Source: Paralichthys olivaceus | Lineage: Eukaryota; Chordata; Actinopteri; Pleuronectiformes; Paralichthyidae | Reading direction: 5' to 3' | NCBI RefSeq assembly: GCF_024713975.1 | Contig: NC_091096.1 | Location: 22,566,458-22,630,457, forward strand | Length of the DNA stretch: 64,000 nucleotides | Shown: piece after piece, positions 1 to 13,550 of the stretch | Layout of the letters: each line of letters begins with the position of its first letter | How positions within the stretch are numbered: position 1 is the first letter of the stretch | Program-made: the position numbers and the translations under genes | The notes under the pieces: model-generated | What the model was told of the DNA's origin: nothing | The model's input: only the letters and a program-made list of their open reading frames with translations | Database searches by the model: none

Positions 1-675
1 ATAGTCACTAATGGGTAGAATCAAAAGAGTGATTATTCTTTTTTTTACTTGGTAATGTAAAACAGTTAATTGTGCAATAAAGTGAACCAGTGTTTCCCAC
101 ACAATTAATTTAATCTATGGCAGGTGCACGTACACACACACATAAAGGCCAATCACATGCGCAACAAATTCACAGGTACACAGACTAAAGAGTGAAAGAT
201 TAGTTGTTTTTTTTATTTTTTATAATTGGATCAAAATGGATCAAATAAGAATTTAGTGACATTCCTTGAATTCCACAGACCAAACATACACAGAAACAGG
301 TATGTACAGAGAATAAATAGTAAATACATGTGTATATACAGCGAACAACATGAAATCATGCTTGATGTCTCATTGTGGGAAGTCAGTTTTGTTCAGGTAA
401 CACGGTCTTCAGTTGTTACGTTAGGTATAGTTACTTTTGTTGACTTCTTTTATAGGCCTTTATATATTTATAATGTTTTGTATTTCTTTGGGTAAATTAA
501 AACCAGGTCTTTCATTTAAGACTCCTATTTCCTCATTGTCTCACTGCTTGGTCTCTGATATGCTTTGTGTTCTCCAGCCACTATACACCAAGAAAGCTAC
601 TGAGCCCCTGTATACTGTATATATGCATTTGTAACATACACTAAATCACATGTGAGGGTGTTCAGGATAACTTAC
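1..675 (-). other. hk2 intron 9 (partial)
   Basis: AT-rich intron sequence downstream of the exon 9 donor. A short CA run lies near 130-142. No further hexokinase exon is visible up to the edge, and the small ORFs here show no recognisable protein. Confidence 0.7.
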
Positions 676-3600
676 TCTGGATGATTCTTGTAAACAGAGC
701 CATCTGCTCCAATAGTAGTACGAAGCTTCTCAGCTGCTTTGTTATCCCGGATCTGCCGCAGCAACGCTGCTAGCGTGGCAGCACACAAGTGTGCGGCCCG
801 TGTCGATATTATTTGACACACCCTCTGAGTGGCGATGCAGTCCTCAACCGACGGGTCTAGACCCATCCCCCGAAGCACCTTCTCAGCACTTGTCAGACCT
901 TCCTCATCTCTGTAAGAGAAGACAAGTAACAATCAATACAACTCGGTTGGATCCAAAACAGGTTATGATGTGAGGAAAATGAATCAATGGATTTCTGCCA
1001 CAGCAGAATACAGGATACAGATGTGTTCGTGGTCTACAGATCTAAAAACTTCTGCTCATTCATTGCGCAAGATTAATGCATAACGCAAATCTAGCAAAGA
1101 AATGTAACATAGTGATGTTATCATTGAAAAATTTTAACCATGACCACTTCTGATTAACAACAACAACAAGAACCTTATGCAGAACCTTACTTCGCCTTTG
1201 AGAAGATAATCATAGAACGAACTCATGGTTGAAGGGAAGGTTGCAAACATACATGTTTGTATTGCATTAGTAAGTGAGTCTGAAAAAAGATTGCTGAGTG
1301 GCAATTAAATGATTAATATGCCGTGAGTGCATCGACTGCATAATTTCACAGTCAGAAAAGAAGGAAACTTACATATCTATTAGCATAATACATAAATAAT
1401 TTACCTTTAGATATTGAACATGGTGCATAACATCATCCACTGTTTTAAACCATCTTAGACTTTGCAGGTCAGAGACAACCGTTTGAGATGCCTAGTCATG
1501 ACAATTATGAATAATTGAAAATGTATATTTAATACCCTCTAATCAAAGACGGACAGCCACCAGCAACCCTGGAAAGCACGTTCCCCATCTTCTCCTGGGC
1601 CTCGACGGTTTTTCTCTGTCTAATCTCTCTCAAATGCACACTAACCAGTGGCAGCCGTTCAAACAACTGAGGACAACAATGTCCTTGGCTGTTTAGAAAC
1701 TCCAGGGGCAAGAGGCCTCTACTTCATACCAACATTTCTGTCATAAAAGTGTCTGTGCTGCAACTGGAGTCTTTGTTCATAGCTAGACAACGTAGATAAC
1801 TTAGCTTGCTAAGCTATTTGATATGTCGTATGTGGGGGGCTGGTAAATTGGCGCATCTTTGCTCCCCCTCCCTTTTAAATCAGCGAAAACCTGTGATTTT
1901 AAATTTGAACAATTTCTGCATATTTAAGTATTAAGTGGGCACAACTCATCTGCTGCAGTAACATTGTTACAAAGTTCCTCTGTTTCTCCAGTAAACAAAC
2001 ACAAATACTAACTTGTCACTGTCAATGGTATAGATGTATCTGGTGTTGAAGCTTCCAGTGGTGAGGAGCTCTTCTGTAGTCTTGCCCTGGAACAGCAGCT
2101 GCTCTTTGGCCATTCTCACCAGGATGAGACGAACCAGTTCTCCCATGTACATGCCACTGATCATCTTCTCAAACCTGCGAACCAACACAAAAGGGTAAAA
2201 GAAAACTATATAAAAATACATACTATCAAATCACATCATATAGTTCATTCACACCCAGGCTGACCTACCAAAACACTGTATTTATTGATGTGATTGATGT
2301 TTCAGCATGGTCCAAATTTGACAATACCTGTACAAACATACGTCATCATCATCTATACCGCATATGCTTTGAGGTTTGCAGGGGAGCTGGAGCCAATCAC
2401 AGCTGACATTGTGCAAGAGATGGGGTACACCCTAGACAGGTCACCAGCGTTTCATAGGGCCAACATACAGAGCCAACATTCATTCACTCACACATTCACA
2501 CCTACAGTCAATTTAGAGTCTCCCATCAATCTGACCCCAACCTGCATGTCTCTGGACTGTAAGAGGAAGTTGGAGTACCCAGAGAAAACCCACACACGCA
2601 CAGGGAGAACATAATTTGAACCGGAGGCCATCACACTACCTCGTCATGTTCAGAATGTGTCAGCAATAGCAGTCTGACGAAGATTAATCCACATACTGTA
2701 TATGATGCAAATAGCACTGATCTACAGAGGTGTGTAAAAAAAGTGATATGTTCAGATGAGTCACCCTTTAGTGCTCCTCTCCACCAGCCCAGTATTTGAT
2801 GACAATAAATCATTTTTCCAGAGTTCTAGAGATCACAATGCCTGCCTTCTCATTCACCGTGTGCATGGGTCCCCCTCTCTCTTTATCCTTCCCTCACTCT
2901 AACTCTCATTCACCCACTTGTTCCGGAAAGAGCCTGGCCGAGGCAGCGCTCTAATTGTCGTTATCAGCAAAATCCCAGAAAACATAGAGATGTCATTTTT
3001 GTCAATATCGCACACCCCTAGGTTCAACTATAAAAAAGAAAAATATATAGATTTGAGCGATTAAAAAATAAAGAACTCTCTAATTTTGTCTGTCGAGGAG
3101 TTAACTAAAGCCATAACCACTCTGAGATATTATGTTTTACCAAGTTAGATGAGACACTCACAGCTGCTTTCCAGGGTTTAGAGAGCCTGCATCGATTTCT
3201 CTGTCAATGTCAGTGCGCAGGTCCTCCAAGGCACCATCGTCTCCAAAAGCACCCCACTCTGTATTGACACACATCCGCCCCTCATCACCATCCAGCACCT
3301 CGAGGTTCCTCATCTGTTCCATGTAGCAGGCATTGGTCCCTGTTCCTGTTAAGGGATGGGATGATACTATAACATTAATAGGGTCTCAGGGATGACAAAA
3401 CATATTAATTCAATATCTAAATCCAGTATGACTGGATAGCAAATTCCATTAAAAGAGTCACTCATCATTCATCTTAACTGTTTTACTGATAAATGTTTAC
3501 AAAACACAAAAATGTGCTTTCATTTTCAAGACACAAAGTGAAGTAGTGCTGTAAGATGTGCTTTGAGTGCTGGGAAAAAAATATTCATTTTTCATTAAAG

Positions 3601-4905
3601 GTGCAGTGTGTAGAATTTAGAGAGATCTAGTGGATAAATTGCATGCTGCAGCTGAATACCCCTCACCTCACCCTCCCCTTCCAAACATGACAGAGAACCT
3701 GTAGTAGCCTTCAGTTGTTTGAAAAACTCAAAAGGTGTTTAGTTTGTCCAGTCTGGAGTACTGTTAAAAACATGACAATAAATGATAAAGTATTTAAATA
3801 TAAAGGGCCTGTTCTAGGGTAAAGAAAAAACAATTCATACAATTTAGATAAAACACACTAGTGAAAACATCATGAGGATTATTTTATATTCAATGAGTGC
3901 CAATAGATCTCTTTCACCTAAATCTTACACACTGAACCTTTAAGTTAAATGGTGTTTTTAAAAACAACACTGTGGGCACGGAGGAGGCTGGGAGAGCACC
4001 TCCACCTGTAGTAGAGGATCATTCAGCGCAGGTGAGGACTGTAATCTGATTGATCCTCAGGTTTAAAAGGCGTCAGCAGAGCTACCAGAGAGAGACATAA
4101 TGAGTGAATTTTCATTTTTCACTGAACTATCCCTTTAAGGTAGGTCATGATGAAAATTGTTGGATTAATTCTGTAGCAGAAAATTATTGTGATAAATGAT
4201 ATTATATATATATCACTGTCTTTTTTGAAAGCATAGACTGTATATAAAGGTTTGAGCAGGAATGTGAATTATGTGTTGTCTCTCAGTCACAATTTCTCAA
4301 CCGAACTACACATTAAGGATTTTAATTTTGTTACTGATCAACAACATGGTTACAGTGCCCCACCAACCATAACACAAAACCATCAGTGATAAACAGACAA
4401 ATGTTTGGCAGTCTCTCTGTTGCTCACTGGGTAAAATTAGCCTTAATGCTCACATTGACTGACCTTCACCAGTCACTATTAGGGCACTATTAAAACATGT
4501 GTTATGCAATATCATAGTAGAATATTGCGATGACAATATGACTTGCGATAAATAAACAAATTCTTTCTGCTTTGGTAAGTGGTCTATTCAGACAGAAAGA
4601 AAATGAGAAGCAATATTTCCATTCGAAAAACATGGTTTTATTGAAAAAATTCCACCTGGCTACAGACATAGGGACCAAGAACAGCTCCACAGCACCACCA
4701 GGTCCAGGGCAGACACCCAGGGAGCCAAGCACAGATCCACTAACAGTGTTCATTTTGAGTCTTTTCATACATGTTTGGACCATGAAAATTTATTTTTTCA
4801 TAGTTTGTAGTGGTTCTGTCTGTAATTTACTGCTCGTCTCTATCATTGGTTCTGTTGTTTTTACCCAGTTTGAGTTTAGCGATGTGTCCGATCACACTGT
4901 TTGTG

Positions 4906-4937
<32 letters not shown>

Positions 4938-7671
4938 TGTGTGTGTGTGTGCGCGTGTGTGTAGAGGAGTATGAGTAAGGGAGAGTAAAAGAGCGAGCGG
5001 GGTGGCTGATGAATGCACTGCTCTGAGGAAAGATTTAACTGTAGCGAGTCAGAGATGTCAGCTGAGTCTGAGAGAGAGTGTGTGTCAGTGTTTTCCATCA
5101 GGTTTATAAATAAGCGACACAATTACTTTATTTAATCAACCACTCATAGTAATGAATTTGACCAGGGACAAAATGATCACTAGAAGCTTCCACAGTAGAA
5201 TTTAGTTGGGAGGACGCAGAGCAAGATTTGACGGAGAACCTGCGCCATTCTCTGAGTCTCTCCATTCTCTTCTTAACCCGCAAATTATCTCTATCTTTAA
5301 AATAATAATATATCTTTAATTTAGTATCTAGGGAAGCAGGGCTCTGTCTCATTGGCCAAATATATTGACACGCAGACTGTGATTGCATGGCACATGGAAC
5401 ACCATTTATCGTAGTTCAAGCAGTCTTTTGCGATACGTGTATCACTGTTGATATCACGCTGAAAACAAATTTGTCAATATATCGTGCAGCCCTAGTCACT
5501 ATTATATGATTTATATTCACAGCCAAAACTCACCTACAATGAGGCCAATTTCACAGTGACGATCATCGTAGCCACAGGTCATCATGGTTCCCACTGTGTC
5601 ATTAACCACTGCCACGATGTCGATATCAAAGTCCTGCCATGACGTAAATCAATCAACAAAGATGTCACATACTGGCAGTCTGATGACCAAGGCACATACC
5701 ACATAATTCAAACAGCTAAACATCATTCCCCTCTCCCCATGTTTCATTTCTGTATCTAAACTACTAACTTAACATAAAGACAAAAATACCCAAATAGTTA
5801 TCTTCATCAGCAGCACATTAGGTTTTAAAAATGTAGTAAAAGACAAAGAACTCCTGATTTTTAAAAGATAAAATTAATTACAAATTATTAAAGCAGTATA
5901 CGGCGGTTTCTTTAAATTTTACTTTGATTCAAGCAGGTAACTTGTTGTGGACTAGATACAGCACAAAGAACATCTGACTTTGTTTTAAATGTTATGTTTT
6001 TTTACCAAGTATACAGCAAGTCAATGTTTTTTCTGTGTATTTGTTTTCAGATCTGCTCCAAGATCAATGCAACTTCTTTGATCTGGTTGAACTTTTAACT
6101 CACTCAGGGGTGTCTTTGGCTCAATTTGCACGTATTTGCAGCTAATCAAATCTTTCCAGTGACTTTTCAGTCCTTTGTACCCAAAAGCATCTGTCCCCTC
6201 ACTTTGTTCACATTTTATGTACAAAAATCGTACATATTTGAGATCATTTATACAATTACCCCTCGCTTTTTGATGGATTTCCTCAGAAGGCTGACCACAT
6301 CTTTTCCCTCCACTCCACTGGACTTAAAGCCTTTGGTCCAAGACATCAAAACACTCTGTAAATATAAAAAAAGGACAATTAAAATCACAATATTTCATTT
6401 TAGCCTAATCTGTGGTGTCACAATAATATAATAGTGACACACTAGTGTTTAATCCCAGGGAAATGGTTTTGTGTGAATCCACTTCAAATCTATTTCCTGC
6501 AAAATATAAAACTGCAAAAAATAGCTGCGCTCTAAATGTAAATTGATTGGGTTGATATGTCAGAAAGATATTATGTATCCCCATTTCAGTAGGAAATGGG
6601 TGACACGTTATTTCTTTACCTAGGTCCTTTACATGCTCCCACTTGAATGCCATGGCTGGATTCGGCAGTATGCAGTGATTTAGAACTGATGTTATTTTAA
6701 AATGAAAAAACAATGTGTATATGCAGATATTTTTAAGGTGAAAACTCTGAAAAAGGCAATTGACACTCACTGCCAGTATATACAGTAGAGTTTGCCACAG
6801 ATGGGACACATATTCCAGTTATTTCTTCAAAGGATAAACCTGCAGACAACTACAACAGGAATTTGATAGACCTGAAGTGGGCAACAATATCTGTTAAGCA
6901 AGATTGTCTTGGAAAATAAGTTTATTATTTCAGGCTCGAACAATCAGGTGGTGCCCATAACTACACAGAGGGACTGAGAGTGAGCTGCTAGCTGCAGCAC
7001 TGATGATTCCATCAGTGGAAGTCTCATCCTTGGGTTGTTGATTATATAGTGCTTTATATGCTTGAGGCCTATGGTTTGCCAACCACCTGTGAGCTAGCCA
7101 ACTAAATTAGCCTGGTGCTAAGTTAATGTTATGTGCATTCTATGGTATATTAACAAAAAAAACTTATTTTGTCAATTGATTAATATGACATTAATAATTA
7201 TATTGATTATTAATCAGATAAAATGACAAAACCTACAATATACCCCAGTTTGTTCAAAAATACTTTTATACGTATCACAGACATCTACCACTTAATTATG
7301 ATAATTTCAGATATCTACAATTTAATTTTGACATGTCATTATCCAAATTCAAGATGTTTTAAATTCACCTAAATTCAAGAGACCTTAATATAAGTTTGAG
7401 CTTGAATGGCTCAAACCTGACACCTGGGCTTTGCCTGCATTCTCTATTAGAGGTAAAGGAGCATCAGACAGCATTAACAAGTCCATGGAGGTAGTAGAAT
7501 TCAATACTGTAATATGATAATTACTTTGTTCTTTATCTCAAATTCAGTCAACAGAACAGATCAGCAGGACCAGCAATGGGTAAAACAAAGCTTCACTAAG
7601 GCTCTCTCTACAAGACTGCATCCATAATATAGCACTGTAATAGTCTTTCAACCACTCAACCACTTATACAC

Positions 7672-7702
<31 letters not shown>

Positions 7703-8433
7703 ATGTACAGTTTATCTCATTCACCCATTCACACACTAATCCTACACACTTCAAAACACTTTCTGGAGGAGCCTCATACTACTATAGGACCTCTCTCCCT
7801 CTTGAGCTATGTCAGCCCTTTGTATTGAAATATTGTCTGACAGCAGCATGTTAAGGACACTGCACATAGAACGAAGAACCAGAGACGAAATAGAAGAGAT
7901 GATGAAATAAGACACAAGTCTGCAAAATTGCACTGGAGAGAGTATTGGTGTGGACAGAAACTATTATTATTATTATTAATCAGATAAAATGACAAAACCT
8001 ACAATATACCCCAGTTTGTTCAAAAATACTTTTATACGTATCACAGACATCTACCACTTAATTATGATAATTTCAGATATCTACAATTTAATTTTGACAT
8101 GTCATTATCCAAATTCAAGATGTTTTAAATTCACCTAAATTCAAGAGACCTTAATATAAGTTTGAGCTTGAATGGCTCAAACCTGACACCTGGGCTTTGC
8201 CTGCATTCTCTATTAGAGGTAAAGGAGCATCAGACAGCATTAACAAGTCCATGGAGGTAGTAGAATTCAATACTGTAATATGATAATTACTTTATTCTTT
8301 ATCTCAAATTCAGTCAACAGAACAGATCAGCAGGACCAGCAATGGGTAAAACAAAGCTTCACTAAGGCTCTCTCTACAAGACTGCATCCATAATATAGCA
8401 CTGTAATAGTCTTTCAACCACTCAACCACTTAT

Positions 8434-8482
<49 letters not shown>

Positions 8483-11400
8483 TAATGTACAGTTTATCTC
8501 ATTCACCCATTCACACACTAATCCTAAACACTTCAAAACACTTTCTGGAGGAGCCTCATACTACTATAGGACCTCTCTCCCTCTTGAGCTATGTCAGCCC
8601 TTTGTATTGAAATATTGTCTGACAGCAGCATGTTAAGGACACTGCACATAGAACGAAGAACCAGAGACGAAATAGAAGAGATGATGAAATAAGACACAAG
8701 TCTGCAAAATTGCACTGGAGAGAGTATTGGTGTGGACAGAAACTATTGGGCTCATGGTTTTGAGAGTTCACCTTTTGACAAAGGTGAGGAGTTGAACAGT
8801 CTTATTGCTATGGGCAGGAAAGGTTTCCTGTATCTGCCATGTGGCAGCGGAGCTGAATCAGTTTGTTGGAGAAAGTGTTCCACTGTCTGTCCATTTGGTG
8901 GTAGAGAGGAAGGTACTGAACAAACTGTTATCCATCATTGACAATCAAGAGCACCCTCTCCACCACCACTTCAAATGTGTCCGGTATGCAGCCGATGACA
9001 GAGCCAGCCTTCTTAATCAGTTTGTTAAGTATGTTGGTGTCACAGGCTGCGATATTGCTCTCCCAGCAGACCACAGCAAAGTACAGTGCACTGGCTACAA
9101 CAGACGGATTTTCAAGATTTCCAACATCTTGCTGCACACATTAAAAGATCTCAGCTTTCTAAGGAAACAGAGTCTGCTCATCCCTTATCGTATTGTCAGT
9201 GTTGGTTTTCCAATTAAGTCTGTTGTCGATGTGGACGCCCAAGTACTTGTAATGCTAGGTAGTGGCTGTGAAACTGTGCTGAAGTCGATCACAATCTCTC
9301 TGGTCTTGGCCACATTAAGAAGAAGACAGTTTCTACCAGCCCACTCCACAAAATCACCAGTGCTCTGTACTCATCCTCCTTCCCATCACTTGTACACCAA
9401 GCCACTGCAGAGTCAAGAGAACTTCTGCAAGTGCCTGGGAGTTGTACTGGAAGTCAGAGGTGTACAATGTGAAGAGGTAGGGTAACAGTTCAGTCCCCTG
9501 TGGAGCTCCTGTAGCACTCACCGGCGTTACAGACAGAACACTGCCCAGACAGACAATCTGAGGTCTGCCTGTCAGACAGTCACTCATCTAGGAGACGGTG
9601 GATGTGTCTACCCCCATCGCTTGCAGCTTCTCCCTCATAAGCACTGGCCGGATTAATGTTTAAAAAATCAAAGAATGTGATTCTCACAGTGCGACTAGTT
9701 TAATTCAGATGTGAACTGGCTCACTGCAGCAGGTAGATAATTGCATCATCCACACCCAGATGAGGCTGGTAGGTGAACTGTAGAAGGTCCAGTGATGATT
9801 TCTTCTGTGGTCTGAGATGGGCTAGGACCAGAATTTCCAGTACCTTCATCACATGAGATGTGAGGGCAACTGGTCGATAGTCGATATATAAATTGTACCT
9901 TTAAAGATGGTCAGATCTTCATCTAAGTTACATTTATGATAACTTATTTCAACTGAAAACACACAAATCATTGTATTCTTATAGTCTATATTGAATCCAA
10001 CATTCACAGTGTAGAGGGGAAAATGTGTGTGGAGTCAGGAGAATTGGCCCTGGAGTCCACTTAGTGAAAATGAATTGAATGTTTGTGTTACAGCTACTTT
10101 CAATTTTAAAAACATTAACATTTAGGGTTTTACAAGAAGTGTCTGTTAATGTCAATGATGCCTTTCAGGAAAAACATCTGAGAAAATTAATGATCAACAA
10201 TTGTTGATTGGCATAATGCTGGAGGAGATAGATCTGTAGGTACGCTAAAATGATGCCAAAGGCAACAGGAAATACTATATATATATATATAATGAACAAT
10301 AATCTTCATTAGTCTACAATGTTAAAACATGATGCATGGTCTTAACGGCATAACCAGAGGCTGCATATAAAGCTAGACAACATGACTGCTCCCCCTACTG
10401 AAGCCAAAGCGTCTCGAACACTTTATTATCACAACAGGTGTGATGGAGAGACAAAAGCAAAACAACCCCCAGAAAAGGTGGAATGGTTTTGCATGTGGAT
10501 GCTCTCTCCTTACTCTCCCTGACTGATTCCTCTCTAGTTTTGGGTTCTGCGAGTGTCCTTGTCACTACTGGTAGCACAGGGCGTTATCTGCAGCCCAATC
10601 AGGTTGCACAGGTAGTCTAGGTCAGTGTTTTTCAACCTTTTTTTCTGAACCACGGCACATTTTTTACATGAAAAAAATCCCGCGGCACACCACCATTCAA
10701 AAAAGTTATTAAATTACACATTGTAGCTTAATGCAGCACATGACAATATAATTTTTGAATTTACTCACTTTGTGTGAAACCTGGGCCTGTGTAGATAAAC
10801 ACAAAGCTGATATCCTGGCAAGAATTGAAGAGAGGCACACATGAAGCTCTTCCTCAACAGCTCTCAGTCTCTCTCTGTTTTTAGTTTTTATAACAGTCAT
10901 GCTTGAAAAGCTCAGCTCACATAGATATGTTGCGGAAAATGTGAGCAATGTTGAAATAGCTCTGTTTGCCAGAATGGGAAACTCATTGGCAGCAGCCAAC
11001 CAAAAACTGTCCAAAGGTAGATCAGCAAAGCTTAGCTTTAAACCACGGTCTTGTCTCAGTTCAGTTAGTTCCTCCTGCTCCTGCAAGGTCATGTCCTTTC
11101 CGAAGACTGCTGTTGAGCTGTGTGGGTCCCTAACCCACTCAAGGGATTCAGTGACGGTTGAGGGGAAATAAAATGACAACTCCTCAAGAGTTTTCAAATG
11201 TTTAACTATTATCTCACACAGTGCAGCAGTGTTGACATCATCTTGCCATTTTTGGGTGAGGGGGAACATGCCAAGGTTGCCACTTTCAAGATGTTGTTGC
11301 CAGAGCTGCACCTTTGAACGGAATCCATTTATTTTGTCTGTGCTTGTGAGCAGGTTTTCATTTTGGCCTTGCATGCGCATCTTTTCCAAAACAACATTTT

Positions 11401-12990
11401 CGATGTCTGCAGACATGTCATCAATACGTCTGGCAATTGTATTATCTGAGAGAGGGACATTAGCTACTTCTTTAACTGCGTCAGGGCCGAGCATCTCATT
11501 CACGATGGCTTTGCAGGCAGGTAGTATTAATGTCTCTGCCACAGTATGTGGCTTTTTAGCCAAATCAAAAAATCCATGCGCACATGGACGAGAGACACCT
11601 GCCTGAGTGTGACCACCTGCCGGGTGCGCCGTGCTGCCGGTGAATATATTGACTTTCCTCAGGGCCACTGTCTTCATTACCACGGTTAGTCTCATCCATG
11701 TTGGTGGTGGTGCTGTAAAAATCTTGCCTGCCACTGAAACTGCCATCATCTTGGGCAGGAACTTTTTTGGCAGAGCTTGGGTTGAGTTGACTTGGTAAAG
11801 GGGAGCTGCTGCCACTGCCAGGATTCACCCCAACACCACAGGTGGTCACACTCAGGCAGGTGTCCCTCGTCCATGTGCGCCGTTGCCGACAAACGTAAAC
11901 TCAGATCTGACCACATATATTCCCTGTCATAGCTACAAGCTGCTGCTGTTGTATTTAAGAGACATTCCGTGTCCTGTTACCGGATTATTTTCTTCTGGAC
12001 TCTGCTCAGGAGAGAGAGCAGTCTGACGTAACATGCACTGACACACACATGAAGATGATGAGAAACTCAGACGTGATTATGTTAGTGCACGATGTAAAAC
12101 CACGTTACTGTGCACCACGTCACCTAACGTTACTGTAATTACTGTATTATTTTCAGGTCCCCATTAATATGGCCCTTCACAATCCACTTCTTCATCACTT
12201 CGTTTTAAAAAAATTTTAAATAAAGTAATGGAGCTGTTGTCACATTCTGGCATCCAGGGAAGATGCATGCAGAGCTAACTAGCAACGGCTGTACGTGTAA
12301 GTGTTGCAATTCAAAAATGAGGAGGAGGTGGGGGGGGGAATGCACTGAATGTATTTATACTGCTCCAGCAGCAGGGGCGGGTTTATGTTAAATGTGATTT
12401 CAGACCCGGACAATTTCCTACGGCACACCTGACGATCTATCGCGGCACGGTGGTTGAAAAACACTGGTCTAGCCACCAGCTTCCAGGTAGTCAAAAACAC
12501 TGTCTAAATTTCTTTCTGAATGTTGTTGAGGTCAGTTCCACAACTACAGAAGGAACTTGTGTGAGGTTTTTGCTGCCAGAGGTTTTGAGCAGATACTTAA
12601 TCTAAGATTAGACAATTGTGCATTATTTGCTCATGGTACATTTTCTTTGTCTATATTTCTAATGTAGTTCTGACGGTTTAATCCAGAAAATTGTATTCCA
12701 CAGGGTTTAGATTCTTTTTCTTGACACCACGTTGGATAACATTCACCAGTGTTTTCACCGATTTATAAATATTACTTGAAATAAAGAATAGAACTTCTCC
12801 ATCACTCACCTCGTCCAACTTGGTCTGCTGACATGGAAAAGAGAAGGTGAAGCCCAGAGGAAGTTTTTTATCCTTTATGCCCATCTTTTCCAGGAAATTA
12901 GACAGGCAGTCAACTATGTGATCAAATAACTGCAGAAGAGAGAAAATTTTACTTTTCTGTATTAATGGCTATACAAAAAGTATGTATCCC

Positions 12991-13052
<62 letters not shown>

Positions 13053-13499
13053 ACTTTGGTTTGCATAATTTTCAGTGGAGAGATGTATTTTTAAAAGGGC
13101 TGGCTGATATGATTTCAAATCAATATCACAATTATTTTATTGTTTTTTTCTAACAGCAGGGGAGGGCCACCCACTCCACCGGATCTTGAACTGAATAACA
13201 AAAAATAATAATAAATAATAAAATTTATTCTGATGTCATTAATTTGAATATTTTGATGCTCTACACATATATGCACTAAGGCTTGTATGATGATAAACTT
13301 TGATTATATCCATTACAGTATACAGGTGGCCCCACTAATTTTTTTTCATATCAGTTTTGATTTATATCTGGGGCACATTACTCTGCATGGCTCAACAAGT
13401 GACTTTTCTAATCACTTGCACACAGAACTTATCTTTACAATAACCTGCTGAATTCATATTCATGTTGCTATATAAACAGGGCATTGCTTCTTCTGCAAT

Positions 13500-13550
<51 letters not shown>

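Larger units (their letters stand above)
10623..12466 (-). mobile_element. hAT transposon, full-length ends, internally deleted
   Basis: The termini are inverted repeats: CAGTGTTTTTCAACC at 10623 and GGTTGAAAAACACTG ending at 12466, with subterminal CGGCACAC motifs on both sides. Flanking 8-mers GTCTAGGT (10615-10622) and GTCTAGCC (12467-12474) match at 6 of 8 positions, as expected for an aged 8-bp hAT target duplication. The length is 1844 bp, shorter than an autonomous hAT. Inserted in hk2 intron 4. Confidence 0.9.

Noticed and set aside
2294..2614. 106-codon plus-strand ORF
   Set aside because: Its DNA is a widely dispersed fish repeat phrase. The codons are incidental.
4572..5122. ORFs of 76-130 codons with His/Thr or Cys/Val runs
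   Set aside because: Produced by a GT microsatellite within a non-autonomous DNA element.
8732..9485. Plus-strand ORFs of 69 and 226 codons
   Set aside because: They are antisense to a recognisable LINE reverse-transcriptase tail on the minus strand. The protein has no family resemblance.
10193..10208. 16-bp perfect palindrome ATCAACAATTGTTGAT
   Set aside because: Loop-free, AT-rich and short; plausible by chance in 64 kb.
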